A DNA stretch of 8,837 bases. It comes from Deltaproteobacteria bacterium (lineage in GTDB: Bacteria > Desulfobacterota > Binatia > DP-6). This document shows, in pieces, positions 1 to 7,613 of this stretch. The notes beneath the pieces are model-generated. The model saw nothing but the letters and a program-made list of their open reading frames with translations, did no database searches and was not told where the DNA came from. The stretch is taken from the NCBI GenBank assembly GCA_005879245.1, contig VBLA01000218.1, forward strand, positions 1 through 8,837. Direction: 5' to 3'. Position 1 is the first letter of the stretch. Each line of letters begins with the position of its first letter. Position numbers and translations under genes: made by a program.

Positions 1-886
1 GGTCGTAGCGAGTCCGCTGCTCGAGGCGCTGTGCCTCGAGCAGCTTCTGCTCCACGCGCAGCACGCCGAGCCGCTCTTCGAGCTCGCTCCGTACGGTCTC
101 GACGGCGCGCTTCATGACCTCCTCGTTCGCGACGTAGTGGCTGGCGGGGTAGATCGCCACCCGTTCGAGCTTGCGGAGGACCCTGCCGCGCAGCGGATCG
201 ATCTCGCAGAGGTTCTCGACGGTGTCGCCGAACAGCTCGACCCGAATTGCCTTGGCTTCCTCGTAGGCGGGGAAGACCTCGACGACGTCGCCCCGCACCC
301 GGAACGTACCCCGGTGGAAGTCGTAGTCGCTGCGCTGGTACTGCATGTCGACCAGCTTGCGCAGCATGACGTCCCGCTCGACGGCGGCCCCCCGGTCGAG
401 GAAGACCAGCATGTCGAAGTAGCTCGTGGGGGAGCCGAGTCCGTAGATGCACGACACGCTCGCGACGACGATGACGTCGTTCCGCTCGAGGAGCGCCTTG
501 GTGGCGGCGTGGCGCATCTTGTCGATCTCGTCGTTGATGGAGGCGTCCTTCTCGATGTACGTGTCGGTCGAGGGGACGTACGCTTCGGGTTGGTAGTAGT
601 CGTAGTAGCTCACGAAGTAGCGGACGGCGTTGTCCGGAAAGAGGGTCCGGAACTCGCTGTAGAGCTGCGCGGCGAGGGTCTTGTTGGGGGCGATCACGAG
701 CGTCGGCACGTTCAGGGTCTCGATCACGTGCGCGACGGTGAAGGTCTTGCCGCTCCCGGTGACACCGAGCAGGACCTGGTGGGCCTGCCCGGCCTCCAGG
801 CCCGCGCTGAGCGCGGCGATCGCCCGCGGCTGGTCACCCTGCGGCGTGAAGTCCGCCTGGAGGTGAAAGGTTCCCTCGCGACGCAT
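1..886 (-). CDS. uvrB: UvrABC system protein B, N-terminal part (cut by window edge)
   Basis: UvrB is the DNA-damage-verifying helicase of nucleotide excision repair. It is loaded by UvrA and recruits UvrC for the incisions. The minus-strand frame is open from the ATG at 886 to the window edge, giving 295 complete codons of a family normally about 660-700 residues long. Visible hallmarks are the [12 protein letters not shown] start region, Walker A GVTGSGKT (residues 41-48), the [11 protein letters not shown] segment, the [13 protein letters not shown] damage-probing beta-hairpin (about 91-103), and SCIYGLGSP (145-153). The helicase C-terminal half and the UvrC-binding tail lie outside the window. 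The start fits family N-termini, and no other in-frame ATG lies just upstream. There is no Shine-Dalgarno sequence, and a promoter-like sequence ends about 10 bp before the ATG. The gene is divergent from the cupredoxin gene. The identification is secure. Confidence 0.97.
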   Translation of the reverse strand, partial: MRREGTFHLQADFTPQGDQPRAIAALSAGLEAGQAHQVLLGVTGSGKTFTVAHVIETLNVPTLVIAPNKTLAAQLYSEFRTLFPDNAVRYFVSYYDYYQPEAYVPSTDTYIEKDASINDEIDKMRHAATKALLERNDVIVVASVSCIYGLGSPTSYFDMLVFLDRGAAVERDVMLRKLVDMQYQRSDYDFHRGTFRVRGDVVEVFPAYEEAKAIRVELFGDTVENLCEIDPLRGRVLRKLERVAIYPASHYVANEEVMKRAVETVRSELEERLGVLRVEQKLLEAQRLEQRTRYD

Positions 887-895
887 CCGGCCGCG

Positions 896-923
896 ATCAT
901 AGCAGCGAGCGGCCGCGGCTCAA
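896..923 (-). promoter_or_regulatory. Predicted sigma-70 promoter of uvrB
   Basis: On the minus strand, TATGAT (896-901) matches the -10 consensus at 5 of 6 positions. It is preceded by a TG extended -10 (TGC just upstream). TTGAGC (918-923) matches -35 at 4 of 6 with a 16-bp spacer. Transcription would begin at about 887-890, so the uvrB ATG at 886 would have almost no leader. Prediction is by inspection only. Confidence 0.5.
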
Positions 924-975
924 CGTTGCACTCACCCGGCGGCTGTGCTTGGGAAGGAATCTCCAACCTGCGTCG

Positions 976-982
976 AAGGAGG
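976..982 (+). promoter_or_regulatory. Ribosome binding site of the cupredoxin gene
   Basis: AAGGAGG is a perfect Shine-Dalgarno sequence six bases before the ATG at 989. It decides the start against the much longer open frame that runs in from 137. Confidence 0.9.
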
Positions 983-988
983 AAACCC

Positions 989-1360
989 ATGCGCCGCCTC
1001 GTGACCATGTTGCCCGTGGCCTTGAGCCTGATCGCAACCTCGATCCCTTCCGCCTCCGCCGCGGAGCCGGCCGCTATGACGGTGACCATGGTCAACGTGG
1101 AGTACGAGGGGACGAAGATGTGGCTCCCCGGCACGATCACCGTGCCGAAAGGGGCGAAGGTCACCGTGAAGCTCGTGAACAACGTCCCTTCCGAGCCGGC
1201 CCAGCACGGCTTCGCGATCCCGGCCTACAACGTCCAGGAAGTGGTGAATCGCGGGGAGCCGAAGACGGTCGAGTTCACGGCCGACAAGGCGGGGGTGTTC
1301 CCGATCAGCTGCCAGCTCCACCCGGCTCACGTCGCGGGGCAGCTCGTCGTCGTGCCGTAG
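989..1360 (+). CDS. Exported cupredoxin-like copper protein (123 aa)
   Basis: This is a small periplasmic protein with a cupredoxin (blue-copper-like) fold, probably a copper-binding electron carrier or copper chaperone. The start is fixed by AAGGAGG at 976-982, six bases before the ATG; the longer in-frame extension upstream is antisense to uvrB and not real. Residues 1-24 form a signal peptide (RR near the N-terminus, a hydrophobic core, cleavage near SASA|AEP). The mature part has the expected beta-rich pattern: TVTMVNVEYEG, then a TITVPKGAKVTVKLVNN strand pair, then QHGFAIP (H73), then FPISCQLHPAHVAGQLVVV. H73, C108 and H111 or H114 are candidate copper ligands. The usual axial Met is absent and Q118 may take its place. 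No oxidase or reductase gene adjoins it, so the partner is unknown. It is convergent with the anti-sigma gene. Confidence 0.85.
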   Translation: MRRLVTMLPVALSLIATSIPSASAAEPAAMTVTMVNVEYEGTKMWLPGTITVPKGAKVTVKLVNNVPSEPAQHGFAIPAYNVQEVVNRGEPKTVEFTADKAGVFPISCQLHPAHVAGQLVVVP

Positions 1361-1369
1361 CTCGCACGC

Positions 1370-1391
1370 GACCGCCGCCTCAGTGGCGGTC
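1370..1391. terminator. Possible bidirectional hairpin terminator between convergent genes
   Basis: GACCGCC (1370-1376) pairs perfectly with GGCGGTC (1385-1391) around an 8-base loop. It lies between the cupredoxin stop (1358-1360) and the end of the minus-strand anti-sigma gene, and overlaps that gene's last four codons. On the plus strand it is followed only by GGATTT, and on the minus strand there is no T-tract. It is therefore at best a weak intrinsic terminator serving both genes. Confidence 0.35.
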
Positions 1392-2276
1392 GGATTTCCA
1401 GCGACGGTACTTCTCCGTGAACTCGCGACGCGCACCGGGGTCGAGCCCCCGGTAGGCTTCGTAGTTCTGCCGCAGCCGCTGTTGCTCTTGGGGCGGTAGG
1501 GTCTGGAACTGCTGGTAGCGCCGCTCGATCATCCGCTGTCGCTGCTGGGGGAGCTGCTGGTAGCGCTGATAGTTGTCCCACGCGCGGCGTTGCTCCTCCG
1601 GACTGAGCTGATCCCACGCTCGCCAGCCCTGAGCCCCCGCCGGCGTCGCGACGAGGGGGAGAAGGAGGAGCAGAAGCGCCAGGGTCGTCGTGCGGATCGC
1701 GTCGAAGTGCTCGAGCTTCTCCATGTGACGGAGAATCGGCAGGTCCATGAACAGGTCGGGTGCGCTGGCGAGCTCCGCCGGTGGTTCCCTCGGAGGCTCG
1801 CCGACGGTCGGCCGCGCTTGGCGGGCGACACGTGCGGGTGTGGCTTCGGACGGTACCCGATGCTGCGGTGGGGCTTGGCCGCCCCGCTTCGCTGCCGACC
1901 CGGGGGCGAGGTTGGCCGGGCCGGGTGACATGACGTCGAATTGCCGGAGACCGACTGCGAGGGCGAGCACCGCCGCCGCGGCGAGCGCCAGCGCCGGGAG
2001 CGAAGCGCTTCGCCACCAGGGCACACGCTCGTGCCTGCTCCCCCCCTCGCTGGCCGTGATCCGCAGGCGGCGGAGCGTCGCCTGCTCGAGGCGGGCGGAC
2101 ACCAGCACCTCGGCGGGCAGCCGGGCCACCGCGTCGAGCACCGTCCCGGTCGCCGCGATCTCCCGGCGGCACGCATCACAGGCCGCCAGGTGATGGTCGA
2201 GGGCCCGACGCCGCCGCGGTCCCAACTCGTCGTCCACCGCCGAGGTCATGAGCCGCTGTGCTTGTCCACATCGCAT
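1380..2276 (-). CDS. Anti-sigma factor (zinc-finger, membrane) fused in frame to a DUF3106 protein
   Basis: This 298-residue protein has two apparent modules. Residues 1-40 are an anti-sigma zinc finger (C3, then H29-x3-C33-x2-C36), which would sequester the sigma factor encoded just upstream. Residues 92-110 form a transmembrane helix, followed by a Pro/Arg-rich stretch and MDLPILRHMEKLEHFDAI (177-194), the acidic/hydrophobic motif that normally ends such anti-sigma factors. The frame then continues into RTTTLALLLLLLPLVATPAGA (195-215), which looks like a signal peptide core with an AGA|Q cleavage site. After it come about 80 residues of DUF3106 repeats (WDQLSPEEQRRAWDNYQ, LPQQRQRMIERRYQQFQTL, LPPQEQQRLRQNYEAYRGL), rich in Gln/Arg and helical. 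The ATG at 2276 has GAGGGG seven bases upstream and lies 14 bp after the sigma stop. An internal start at M185 (1724) is possible but lacks a good ribosome binding site. The DUF3106 function is unknown. Confidence 0.85.
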   Translation of the reverse strand: MRCGQAQRLMTSAVDDELGPRRRRALDHHLAACDACRREIAATGTVLDAVARLPAEVLVSARLEQATLRRLRITASEGGSRHERVPWWRSASLPALALAAAAVLALAVGLRQFDVMSPGPANLAPGSAAKRGGQAPPQHRVPSEATPARVARQARPTVGEPPREPPAELASAPDLFMDLPILRHMEKLEHFDAIRTTTLALLLLLLPLVATPAGAQGWRAWDQLSPEEQRRAWDNYQRYQQLPQQRQRMIERRYQQFQTLPPQEQQRLRQNYEAYRGLDPGARREFTEKYRRWKSDRH

Positions 2277-2290
2277 GATCGAACCCCTCG

Positions 2291-2929
2291 TTACAGGAAG
2301 TCCCGCAAGCTCTGCTTGAGCGTCTGTGTGGCGCGGAAGAGCAGTGCCTTCACCGCTCCCTCGCTGCAGCCCATCGCCTCGCCGACGTCGCGGTAGGCGA
2401 GGCCGTCGACGCGCGAGAGGAGGAGGGCCATGCGCTGCTTCGGCGGCAGCGCGGCCACCGCCTCCCGGAGCTGGTCGGCGAGCTCGCGCGTCGCAGCCCC
2501 CTCCTCGGGCGTCACGGCCGCCGGATCGGGGAGGGGTGGCCCCTCCGGGTGGTCCTCGCCGTCGCGGCGCTCCCACAGGTCCACCCGCAGATGCCGCTCT
2601 GGCCTCCGGAGCTCGTTCAGGCAGAGGTTGGTGGCGATGGTGAACACCCAGGTCGTGAGGCGGCTCTGGGGTTTGTAGCGGTTGCGGAAGCGGAAGATCT
2701 GGACGAAGACGTCCTGCGTCAGCTCCTCGGCCTGTGCATCGCTTCCGACGAAGCGCCGAGCAAGCTGGAGCACGCGGGGAGCGAACTTCCGGAAGAGTTC
2801 CTGAAAGACCGATTCGTCGCCCGCCTGGAGGCGCAGCATCAGGGCGACGTCGGGATCTGCAGCGGCGCGCGCGACTGCGTCGGCACGGGCCGCGGCAGCA
2901 AGCGCGGGATCCCCCGGCGCGGTCCGCAT
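2291..2929 (-). CDS. ECF-family RNA polymerase sigma factor (212 aa)
   Basis: This is an extracytoplasmic-function sigma factor that redirects RNA polymerase to a stress or envelope regulon. Only regions 2 and 4 are present. Region 2 (about 42-110) contains AEELTQDVFVQIFR (the region 2.2 core-binding helix) and SRLTTWVFTIATNLCLNELRR (regions 2.3-2.4). Region 4 (about 150-202) contains ALPPKQRMALLLSRVDGLAYRDVGEAMGCSEGAVKALLFRA, with its helix-turn-helix. The acidic, Pro-rich linker WERRDGEDHPEGPPLPDP lies between them. The ATG at 2929 was chosen because AAGG stands eight bases upstream; ATG 2935 is also possible. The longer start at 2977 would leave almost no leader after the TACAAT -10 element. 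The anti-sigma gene begins 14 bp after the stop, so the two should be co-transcribed and coupled. The family is certain; the target regulon is not visible. Confidence 0.93.
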   Translation of the reverse strand: MRTAPGDPALAAAARADAVARAAADPDVALMLRLQAGDESVFQELFRKFAPRVLQLARRFVGSDAQAEELTQDVFVQIFRFRNRYKPQSRLTTWVFTIATNLCLNELRRPERHLRVDLWERRDGEDHPEGPPLPDPAAVTPEEGAATRELADQLREAVAALPPKQRMALLLSRVDGLAYRDVGEAMGCSEGAVKALLFRATQTLKQSLRDFL

Positions 2930-2939
2930 TTGCATCACC

Positions 2940-2963
2940 TTCCCACGCACGTTCCCACGCACG
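2940..2963 (-). repeat. Perfect tandem 12-bp repeat in the sigma gene leader
   Basis: The 12-mer TTCCCACGCACG (plus-strand reading) occurs twice without a gap at 2940-2951 and 2952-2963. On the transcript it lies between the predicted promoter and the start codon, and the downstream copy ends just at the ribosome binding site. It could be an operator, an RNA element, or simply a small duplication. Confidence 0.8.
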
Positions 2964-2987
2964 CCGGCAGAAGCCATGCGTGGTCCG

Positions 2988-3016
2988 ATTGTAGAGGAAC
3001 GGACCGGCACTTCCCA
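2988..3016 (-). promoter_or_regulatory. Possible promoter of the sigma/anti-sigma unit
   Basis: On the minus strand, TACAAT (2988-2993) matches the -10 consensus at 5 of 6 positions. TGGGAA (3011-3016), 17 bp upstream, is a poor -35 (3 of 6). The predicted start at about 2981 leaves a leader of about 50 bases to ATG 2929. No well-spaced ECF-type pair (GGAAC and CGTC/TCTA) was seen, so autoregulation is not supported. Confidence 0.4.
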
Positions 3017-3121
3017 GCTGACCGCGGAAGCCGGCATGGGCCCTGCAACACGCGATCAGGGCGCAGGTTGCGGGCCCGGTTGCGGCTTCCATGGGCTAGA
3101 CGAAGCTGCTAAGCGCCGGGC

Positions 3122-4726
3122 GTGAGCACGCCGCTCGATGACGCGCTGCTCGATGCCGCACTGACGCCCCATCTGGAGCGCATTGCGGGCTATCTGCGCG
3201 GTGCCCGCCTGGCGCAAGTCTCGCCCGACCATGGTGTTCTGCGCCAGTCCCTGGCGACCTTCATGAACGCTGCCACCCCCGCGATCATCGACCGCTGGCT
3301 GGGGGAAATCGGTCCTGCGCTCGGGATCCCGCAAAGCGACTGGCCGCGCATCAAGGCCGATCAGACGGCGGCCGTGGCCCGCTGGGCCCGACACGTGGCC
3401 AACCCGCGCGACGTGGAGACCTACCGCTACCTGAGCGCCCACACGCGCCGGGGCTTCATCGCGCGTTTCCCTGCGTCCCGATTCCTTGCGGTGCAGATGC
3501 GCTTCACGCAGCTCCTCGCGGAGGCGCTCGAGCGCGAATACGCCCACGACGGCGAGCGAGCAGCGCCTCTCGTGCGGCTGCTTGCCCAGGAGTTCCAGGA
3601 GCGCATCCTCCACATCACCGACTTCTTCGTGCAGGGACGGGAGGAGGAGCTCCTCGAGCAGGAGGCGAGCTATCGCCGCGCCATCGACCGGGCGCCGGCC
3701 TGCATCCTCTGGGTGGATGCGAACGGCGCCGTGCTCGACGGGAATCACGTCGCCGAGCGGCTGCTCGGCTATACGCGCGCGGAGCTCGCGGGGCTTCCCC
3801 TCCGGGAGCTTCACCCCGCGCGTGAGCGGCCGCGCGCCGAGGCGCTCTGGCGGACGGCGATCGAGCGGGGCCACGCGAGCCGCGACGACCTCCACCTCCT
3901 CACCCGCCGCGGGGAGGCGGTTCCGGTGTTCGCCAACGCCGGGTACATCGAGTACGGGCACCGTCGTTGGGTCCAGCTCATCTGCGTCGACATCTCGGAC
4001 AGGAAACGACTCGAGAGCCAGCTCATCCAGTCCGAGAAGATGGCAGCCATCGGCCAGCTCGCCGCCGGCATCGCTCACGAGCTCCGCAACCCGCTCGCGA
4101 TCGTGATGAACGCGCTCTACGACCTGGGTCAGATCATCGACACGACGAACCCCGAGGTCGTCGAGGACCTGCGCATCGCCGAAGAGGAGATCGGCCGTGC
4201 GCAGGCGATCATCAAGAATTTGCTCGAGTTCTCCCGGGAGTCTGGCGCGGAGCTCGAGCCCGTCGACGTGAACGAGTTCCTCACGCGCACGCTCCAGCTC
4301 ATGCAGAAGTACCTCCTGGACAACGGCGTGCGGGTGCGCACGTCGCTCGATCCCATCGCGCCCTGTCTCGCGAACGCCAATGCGATGCGCCAGATCCTCC
4401 TGAACCTCATCACCAACGCCGTGCAGGCGATGCCCCAGGGCGGGGAGCTCGAGCTCCGCACGGGCGTAGCTCCCGACAATCGCATCCGCCTCGAGGTCCG
4501 GGACACGGGCGTCGGCATCCCGCCCGAGCACCTGCAGGACATCTTCGACCCCTTCTACACGACCAAGGCGCCCGGCCAGGGAACGGGCCTCGGTCTCTCG
4601 GTGGTGCATTCGATCCTCCGCCGCTACCGCGGTGAGATCCGGGTCGCGAGCGAGGTGGGCGTGGGTACCACGTTCACGATCGATCTCCCCTGCCCCTGCC
4701 ACACCGACGTGGTGGTCGAGACCTGA
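3122..4726 (+). CDS. Soluble PAS-domain sensor histidine kinase, NtrB-like (534 aa)
   Basis: This is a cytoplasmic sensor kinase that should phosphorylate the NtrC-type regulator encoded immediately downstream. Residues 1 to about 175 form an all-helical N-terminal domain resembling RsbRD-type sensor domains (RWLGEIGPALGIP, RFLAVQMRFTQLLAEALE). A PAS domain follows from about 184 to 296 (YRRAIDRAPACILWVDANG, NHVAERLLGYTRAELAG). Next come the HisKA dimerisation domain with phospho-acceptor H319 (AGIAHELRNPL) and the HATPase domain, with N box NLITNAVQA (N432), G1 DTGVGIP (461-467), F box FDPFYTTK and G2 GTGLGL (487-492). All catalytic boxes are intact. No transmembrane segment is present, so the signal is probably intracellular. 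The start is GTG with only a weak ribosome binding site, so the N-terminus could shift slightly. The stop precedes the regulator ATG by 7 bp. The ligand is unknown. Confidence 0.92.
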   Translation: MSTPLDDALLDAALTPHLERIAGYLRGARLAQVSPDHGVLRQSLATFMNAATPAIIDRWLGEIGPALGIPQSDWPRIKADQTAAVARWARHVANPRDVETYRYLSAHTRRGFIARFPASRFLAVQMRFTQLLAEALEREYAHDGERAAPLVRLLAQEFQERILHITDFFVQGREEELLEQEASYRRAIDRAPACILWVDANGAVLDGNHVAERLLGYTRAELAGLPLRELHPARERPRAEALWRTAIERGHASRDDLHLLTRRGEAVPVFANAGYIEYGHRRWVQLICVDISDRKRLESQLIQSEKMAAIGQLAAGIAHELRNPLAIVMNALYDLGQIIDTTNPEVVEDLRIAEEEIGRAQAIIKNLLEFSRESGAELEPVDVNEFLTRTLQLMQKYLLDNGVRVRTSLDPIAPCLANANAMRQILLNLITNAVQAMPQGGELELRTGVAPDNRIRLEVRDTGVGIPPEHLQDIFDPFYTTKAPGQGTGLGLSVVHSILRRYRGEIRVASEVGVGTTFTIDLPCPCHTDVVVET

Positions 4727-4733
4727 CGGCACG

Positions 4734-6083
<1,350 letters not shown>

Positions 6084-6094
6084 AGCCGGCGCGC

Positions 6095-6742
6095 TCATCG
6101 CTGGGGGTGAGTGATCTCGACTAGGTGGACGGTGAGGGGGAGGTTCTCCTCGCGCACGGCGTGACCTGTCGCTCGCCAGGTGAGGCCGTTGACGCCGAGC
6201 GCGTCGTAGAATGCCCGCGTGTCGATCCGTCCAGCGTCGGCGAAGAGCGCCCGACCTCCTGGGGCGAGAGACCGGCCGACGGCGCGGGCGAGATCACCGA
6301 AGGCGCGTCGGTCGTAGAGGAGCTCCGCCGCGAGGATGAGGTCGAACTGCGCCGCCACCGCGGGTGTGGTGCAGTCGGCTGCCAGCAGATACACGGCGAC
6401 GAGCCCGTTCGCGACCGCGCTCTCGCGCACGAAGGCGAGCGCCGCGGGCGCCCGGTCGACGAACGTCACGCGTGCGCCGCGGCGGGCGGCCACCAAGCCC
6501 GGCAGGCCGAGTCCGCAGCCGAGCTCGAGCACCGTCCGTGCGCCCTCCGGCATCGCCTCCGCCAGCACGGCGGCGCCGCTCCAGAGGTGCGCCCAGTAGG
6601 GCGGCTCCGGTGGATTCTCCGCGCCGAGCAGCGCGGCCCGGTCGATGTGCCGCTCGAGGTCCGCCACACGCCAGAGCGCAACCCGGTCAGCGCCGACGGG
6701 CACGTGAGAGAGCACGGCAAGGTAGCCTGCGATCGTCGCCAT
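6095..6742 (-). CDS. Class I SAM-dependent methyltransferase, METTL/Nnt1-like (215 aa)
   Basis: This is a Rossmann-fold S-adenosylmethionine methyltransferase. It most resembles the Methyltransf_16 group of protein-lysine methyltransferases (METTL21/Nnt1 style), but the substrate cannot be read from sequence. Evidence: an N-terminal PPYWAHLWSGAAVLAE segment (47-62) typical of the group, SAM-binding motif I LELGCGLGLPG (72-82), motif II acidic residue D96 (VTFVDRAP), and AAELLYD (138-144) in the place of the substrate-side DxxY motif. APGGRALFAD (160-169) precedes the last strands. The ATG at 6742 is preferred. A GTG start at 6790 would add 16 residues but has no ribosome binding site and would overlap the promoter region of the divergent small gene. 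It is convergent with the response regulator, 11 bp apart. Confidence 0.85.
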   Translation of the reverse strand: MATIAGYLAVLSHVPVGADRVALWRVADLERHIDRAALLGAENPPEPPYWAHLWSGAAVLAEAMPEGARTVLELGCGLGLPGLVAARRGARVTFVDRAPAALAFVRESAVANGLVAVYLLAADCTTPAVAAQFDLILAAELLYDRRAFGDLARAVGRSLAPGGRALFADAGRIDTRAFYDALGVNGLTWRATGHAVREENLPLTVHLVEITHPQR

Positions 6743-6760
6743 CCCGACGCCTACCGCGTG

Positions 6761-6789
6761 TTGTGAGTCGCGGGGCCGGATGCTATCCA
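6761..6789 (+). promoter_or_regulatory. Possible promoter of the 87-aa gene
   Basis: TTGTGA (6761-6766, 4 of 6 match to -35) is followed after 17 bp by TATCCA (6784-6789, 3 of 6 match to -10), with an extended-10 TG one base before it. Transcription would start at about 6796, directly in front of the GGAGG ribosome binding site. This is a weak, by-eye prediction within the 65-bp divergent gap. Confidence 0.3.
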
Positions 6790-6807
6790 CGACGGTGGAG
6801 GTGAGGG

Positions 6808-7071
6808 ATGGAAGAGATGGTGCGCCAGACGGATCAAATCATCAATTTCACCCGCGAGATCAACCGGCGCATCACGGAATCCGGGCTCTCGGGTGTCGAT
6901 GGCCTCGTCGCCGTCTATGATCAGCTGCGCAGCGCCCTCGCCAAGGTGAGTCCCCAAGAGCTCGAATGGGCGCAGGGTGAGGTGAACCGCGTCCTCGACA
7001 GTCTCAAGCGGCTCGCGGATGAGCTGAATCACCTCGCGGCATTGAAGGCCGCGCTCGAGACGGGTCACTGA
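6808..7071 (+). CDS. Small helical protein of unknown function (87 aa)
   Basis: I do not recognise this family. The start is well supported: GGAGG (6797-6801) lies six bases before the ATG. The protein has no signal peptide, membrane segment or cysteine. It looks almost entirely alpha-helical with heptad-like spacing, with one Gly/Ser break (SGLSGVDGL, about 26-34) between an N-terminal helix (MEEMVRQTDQIINFTREINRRI) and a longer C-terminal helical hairpin (YDQLRSALAKV, WAQGEVNRVLDSLKRLADELNHLAALKAALE). This suggests a small cytosolic coiled-coil or adaptor protein. It is divergent from the methyltransferase gene (65 bp between starts) and lies 65 bp before the cytochrome lipoprotein gene. 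A functional link to either is not shown. Confidence 0.75.
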   Translation: MEEMVRQTDQIINFTREINRRITESGLSGVDGLVAVYDQLRSALAKVSPQELEWAQGEVNRVLDSLKRLADELNHLAALKAALETGH

Positions 7072-7136
7072 GCCGGGCTCCAGCCGGGCCTCAAGGCCTC
7101 TGAATCCGGTAGGCTTCCTAACTTGATGGAGAGTGG

Positions 7137-7613
7137 ATGCGGACGCTCCGCGTGGCCGGGATCGCGCTCGTCGCGGTCGCGAGCACCTTCATAGGATGCG
7201 CAGGCAGCGGGGGGGGTAGTGGTGGAGGAGGAAATCCGTGCGCATGCAAACCGCCGGCGACGCCGACCGTGCTCCTGTCGACCAACGTCCAACCGATCCT
7301 CAACCGCTCCTGCGCCCTTGCCGGTTGCCACGCGGGAGCCGTGCCGGCGCAGGGGCAGGACCTGAGCGCGGGGCACACGGTCGCCTCGTCCGTAGGCGTC
7401 AAGTCGACGGAAATCCCGCGTCTCTACCGGATCAAGCCCGGCAAGCCGGACGACAGCTACCTCGTCCAGAAGATCGAGGCCACACCGGGTATCGCAGGCA
7501 TTCCGATGCCGCAGGGCTGTCCGGGCTCTCCGCTGAACGGCGCGCAGTGTCTGTCGGCAGACGACATCTCGGCCATCCGCCAGTGGATCACCGAGTGCGC
7601 CCAGGCCAACTGA
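7137..7613 (+). CDS. Lipoprotein c-type cytochrome with CX4CH haem site (158 aa)
   Basis: This is a predicted lipid-anchored monohaem cytochrome c, probably a periplasm-facing electron carrier. Residues 1-20 are a lipoprotein signal with lipobox FIGC (C21). Ala follows the Cys, which under the E. coli rule favours the outer membrane. A flexible Gly/Ser-rich linker (22-33) leads to CAC (35-37). The domain then fits the small cytochrome family seen with NVQPILNRSC: haem site C59-ALAG-C64-H65 (four residues between the cysteines, not two), SYLVQKIE (107-114), candidate distal ligand M124 in GIPMPQG, a likely disulfide pair C128/C138, and closing helix SADDISAIRQWITECA. The ATG at 7137 has GGAG at 7128-7131. 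The following gene starts inside its last codons, so the two products probably work together. Confidence 0.82.
   Translation: MRTLRVAGIALVAVASTFIGCAGSGGGSGGGGNPCACKPPATPTVLLSTNVQPILNRSCALAGCHAGAVPAQGQDLSAGHTVASSVGVKSTEIPRLYRIKPGKPDDSYLVQKIEATPGIAGIPMPQGCPGSPLNGAQCLSADDISAIRQWITECAQAN

Noticed and set aside
917..930. Sigma-54-like GG...TTGCA upstream of the cupredoxin gene
   Set aside because: The spacing between GG and GC is 9 bp rather than 10, and the TGGCAC part is poor. Sigma-54 promoters are strict about this spacing.
950..975. ECF-like GGAA ... CGTC pair upstream of the cupredoxin gene
   Set aside because: Transcription would start inside the Shine-Dalgarno sequence, leaving no usable ribosome binding site.
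137..988. Plus-strand extension of the cupredoxin frame by 284 codons
   Set aside because: It is antisense to conserved uvrB sequence. The signal peptide and perfect Shine-Dalgarno sequence place the true start at 989.
3066..3085. Two copies of GGTTGCGG, 12 bp apart, upstream of the histidine kinase
   Set aside because: Short GC-rich words recur by chance in this sequence, and there is no promoter nearby to make them a likely operator.
2277..3092. Continuation of the anti-sigma frame upstream of 2276 through the sigma gene
   Set aside because: This stretch is an out-of-frame shadow of the ECF sigma factor. The zinc-finger protein begins naturally at the ATG at 2276 with its own ribosome binding site.
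7072..7136. Repeats AGCCGGGC and GGCCTCAAGGCC in the gap before the lipoprotein gene
   Set aside because: The stems are only 4-5 bp and lack a T-tract. No -35/-10 pair stood out, so no terminator or promoter is claimed.
7238..7594. Upstream extension of the barrel gene frame, beginning MRMQTAGD
   Set aside because: It overlaps the haem motif of the lipoprotein gene in another frame and would bury the signal peptide inside the protein.
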